Source: Mytilus trossulus
Lineage: Eukaryota; Mollusca; Bivalvia; Mytilida; Mytilidae
Direction of reading: 5' to 3'
Length of the DNA stretch: 64,000 nt
NCBI RefSeq assembly: GCF_036588685.1
Contig: NW_026963295.1
Span: 4,030,001-4,094,000, forward strand
Both the position numbers and the translations under genes were made by a program. Positions 60,648 through 64,000 of this stretch are shown piece by piece; within the stretch, counting starts at the first letter, position 1, and each line of letters opens with the position of its first letter. Under the pieces are notes generated by a model that was not told where the DNA came from, ran no database searches, and saw only the letters and a list, made by a program, of their open reading frames with translations.

Positions 60648-61001
60648 GTAAGTATAAATGTTAAGCAGTGTCAGCAGCTACACATGAGTTGCATATAGCC
60701 ATATGAAACTATAATTACTTGAATGCAAGTGCATAGTAAGAGCCATTATATGGACTCTAAAATTCATTGTCTTTTAATCCAATCGTATTTTAGCAGCTGT
60801 AGTGTCAAATGTGCTACAATTATGATAACACAGTATGCTGGAATACTGACAAACCATCATGTATCCAATGTGAGAGGGATGGATGAACAAATTGACAGAC
60901 ATAGGTATAAATCAATACACTCTAAACCTCATTGTTTTTGTTATGATTTCACAACCTATAAGTTGACCTACAAAGTGATGTACAAAATTATTTTTTTGCA
61001 G

Positions 61002-61038
61002 ATCTGAAGAAGTGGATAGTGGAGAAATTGTTGGATAA
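61002..61038 (+). CDS. Lectin B exon 5 (C-terminal tail)
   Basis: Bounded by 'tttttgcag'; SEEVDSGEIVG and TAA; AATAAA follows at 61063. Confidence 0.85.
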
Positions 61039-61179
61039 ATGAATAATCACAAATGATAAAAAAATAAATGGGTAAATACATGAACATTCAGGTTGAGCAT
61101 TTTTACAGTTTAGATAAAATTTATTGTATTTTACATGGCCATATAAGCGGGATGTTTGGGTAGCTATCAAAACAGGTTC

Positions 61180-61480
61180 AACCTACCATTTTTCTTTAAA
61201 CGTCCTGTACCAAGTCAGGAATCCAGTAGTTGTTATTTTGCAGTCTGTTTCTATGTATGTTGGCATTTGTTTTTGTTTTTGTTGTGTTTTTGTTGTTCAC
61301 TTGTTTTCCTCTTATAGTTAATGTGATTGCATGAGTTTTATATAAAATAGAGGATGTGATATGATTGCCAATGAGACAACTCTCTACAAGAGACCAAATA
61401 ATACAGAAATTAACTATAGGTCACTGTACGGCCTTCAACAATGAGCAAAGCCCATACTGCATAGTCAGCTATAAAATGCC
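61180..61480. repeat. Dispersed repeat fragments R1 and R4 downstream of lectin B
   Basis: R1 tail on plus ('gtaccaagtcaggaatcc', about 61208) and reversed R4 ('gattgccaatgagacaact', 'ggtcactgtacggccttcaac', 'agcccatactgcatagtcagc'). Confidence 0.65.
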
Positions 61481-64000
61481 CTGAAATGACCTTGTACGGA
61501 TTAACAGGATTTTTGTTTTACAAAATTGACTACTGGATACTATCTTATAATCATTAACAAGATTCTGCCCAAGTTAGATATAAATCCAGGATAGTTTAAG
61601 AAAGTTATTAAAATATCAAAACTTTTACCACAGAGTGAATATTTGTGGACACTGCAGCCGCCGCTGATGGAATGTAGGATAACTTTGTAATGATTGTGTT
61701 GCAGGCCTGATAGAAAAAAATTAAGAATGAATCAGTTTGTAATTTATATATTTCACAATTAACAATAAATAATTTGTCTTCATATTAACATAATATACAT
61801 ATATAGCGTTGTGAAGCTAAACAATGATAACAATTATACACAACACTATCACAATAAAGGCTGCTGATATTTATTTATAAATTTGTAAATAAGTACATTT
61901 GCAGTGTTAAATGGGAAAACAGATTTGCAAATATAAAATTATATAAACTATTAACACAGAGATATGTCTCACCTTTTTGTTATTTTGATAGTAAAATGCA
62001 AATATTGCAAAAAAATCAATACTTGATTAACATTAAGTTATGCGAAATATGGAGTCAATGACTAAAGGTATAGGACCAAATAATCTCCATGGAAATGTGG
62101 TGTGCCAGTGGTAAGGCGCCTGCATATCAAATATTATTTATTTTGAACTCATATAAACTCAAACTAACATAAAGTTGATGCAGTCGTCGCTATAAACAGA
62201 ATACCTATGTCTCACTTTTTTACTCTGTCACACAATACACCATATAAAAATTTAAAGCACTTAATGTATTACATGATATACTATATAGCTTGAGTGGGGT
62301 CTATTCATGCTAGTGCCTAATCTATTGGAGGGACATATCATTTTCTATCTTCATGATCTTGCATCATAAATTGATAAATTGACTTAGACAAAAAAGATTT
62401 TTTTCTAATTGAATATTTTTTTCTCAGAATACCTACATAATTTTTGAGGGGACAGTAGCATGTAAGGGTGAAATTACATAATCCACCAAACATTGAAATG
62501 AGATGTTTTTTATCCACCATAAAAAAAGTTTTTTTAATGAGTGGTTACAAATAGTTTAATTTTCTGTGTGCGTTCATGAAATGCATATATTTATTATAAT
62601 TATGTCTTCATCCCTGTGCAATAAAAAGAATAAATAATATTTTGTATTTAAATACATGTATACAGATAATTGATTACTCTAAGAATTGTTTTTTTATACA
62701 GCAATCTCTTTTCTTAATTTAAATTTTCCAGGTTCTAAATTCAATTACATGATTTTTATCGTATTATATAAACCAATATTGTCCTAACTGATACGCCCGA
62801 AATGATATGTTTTATAAAGTTAAAAAGAATATTACCAAAACAGATTAACAATTACACATGGAAATTTACTAACGTTCCACAGCTGGGCCAAACCGGCCAC
62901 AAAATAAAACAAAAAAAATATGGATGTTTTCAAATATTAGGTGCAAAACCCCACAATTTAGTAAATTGGTCCACTGGCTCATATTAATGTGGTTTACTGA
63001 TTTTAATAAATACATTATAATTTAGCATTTTAAAAATAAAATGTCAAATTTAGACGATAGAAATGTTGTTAAAACATAGTGTGATTCCCCTCATTCCACC
63101 CAACATTTCTTTCTAAATTTCAAGTGTCATATACATGTACTGTAAATTTAGAAATCATTGCGATGTTTTTATTATTGCAAAAAAATGCAACAGGATTATA
63201 ATAGCCATTATTTGAATTCTAATTTTTTTTTTTATATATATAAACAATATTTTCGCAATATCGGAAAAATAATAAACGTATTTCAGCCTAAAATGACAAA
63301 ATCGCAATAATAAATGTGTGCAATAATATCTGATTATACCAGTAGTTTGGTAAGTTAACAGCTCAACCATATATCCAATAAAAATCAAAACAATTTTTTT
63401 ATTTTTGGTGAATGATAATTCAATCAATAGAATCAAACTCAGAGTAACTGTAACATTGAAACGCACCTTATTCACTGGACTGTTGTTTATTCTGATGGAC
63501 TTTATATACAAATAATTATAACGGGTCATGAACCCCATATGAAACTTACTAACCCCATACGGTCTCATAAGGGGTAATCATGTGACGACATTCAACCAAT
63601 CACAACGTTATAATCATCTGTGGTCCGATAAATACAAATAATTAATGACAAAAAAACAACAGATCATATAATTCACAGTATAATGCCCTCTGATTATGTA
63701 TATATGCTTTCAACTAAAAATCATCAATGTGTACTTTGCTAGTTTAAATAAGTGGCCCATCAATTCTTTACTTTTCATACTGAGAATCCCCTCCCCCTTC
63801 CCTGTTCACAGAATAATATGTCTATATGCTTCATTTCTTTACATCCCAAAAAATCATCCCACATTTTGTTCCATTGTTAAAAAAATGCATTACAATAAAA
63901 TTTAAATACATGCAAAAGTGTTTAAAGTTACAGTACATTTGCCATCAATAAATAATTTTGCCAAACATTGAATTATGTATATTGTCAATGAGAATAAAAA
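61481..64000. other. Gene-free AT-rich right end
   Basis: No supported exon or array. A short region at about 63140-63340 has 'attattgcaa', 'tcgcaata' words resembling a decayed element. Remaining frames look random. Confidence 0.45.

Larger units (their letters stand above)
48027..61038 (+). pseudogene. C-type lectin B, disrupted by LTR retroelement
   Basis: Exons 48027-48078, 48959-48983 + 58996-59059 (one exon split by the element), 59908-59998, 60416-60647 and 61002-61038 match lectin A exon by exon. Without the insertion they sum to 501 nt (166 residues plus stop) with no other lesion. The signal peptide is MLTIIKAALFALFLINYG. The domain keeps 'YCRAMGSQLANLETATEDHF', QPD, 'WNWND' and 'YFICERP'; relative to A it has three extra residues after QPD (NSHKGLG against KGQG). 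The element is in the same orientation, so its polyadenylation signals probably truncate the transcript. On this chromosome the gene is a null; other individuals may carry an intact allele. AATAAA is at 61063-61068. Confidence 0.9.

Overview
This is eukaryotic genomic DNA: AT-rich, intron-containing, with phased GT-AG splice sites and many mollusc-type dispersed repeats. The repeat families, a C-type lectin pair and a Roc-COR/death-domain gene point to a bivalve mollusc, most likely a Mytilus mussel. The genus is inferred from recognising the repeats, not from a database search.

Layout. 1-4.8 kb is repeat-rich flank. 4.8-23.3 kb on + holds eight consecutive exons, all in phase, of a ROCO-family protein: P-loop, long charged insert, DFGGQ switch, COR-like region and two C-terminal death-fold domains. 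The 5' end of the gene is not seen. Its introns hold two decayed Penelope-like reverse transcriptase copies, two long fold-back elements and a large CT microsatellite. 23.9-37.6 kb is mostly repeats, plus a third Penelope-like copy on -, a putative secreted coiled-coil first exon on - (36.9-37.6 kb) and a broken duplicate of that exon at 27.2 kb.

38.5-61.0 kb on + holds two tandem paralogous five-exon C-type lectin genes. Copy A (38.5-43.2 kb, 163 aa) is intact and carries a 30-nt minisatellite in intron 1. A trimeric 32-nt satellite and a 1.54-kb tandem segmental duplication lie between the copies. Copy B would be intact (166 aa) except that a 10,008-bp LTR retroelement sits inside its second coding exon.

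The retroelement is the most interesting object. It has 677-bp LTRs that read as identical and a 4-bp GTTA target duplication. Gag and pol share one frame and are separated by a single UAG, which is followed 8 nt later by a 10-bp hairpin, an arrangement like gammaretroviral readthrough. Pol ends in a chromodomain. A third ORF encodes an envelope-like protein with a furin site and fusion peptide of the errantivirus/baculovirus F type, preceded by a strong splice acceptor. All its ORFs are open, so it looks very recently inserted and possibly still competent. No bacterial-type systems, CRISPR arrays, rRNA or true tRNA genes were seen.
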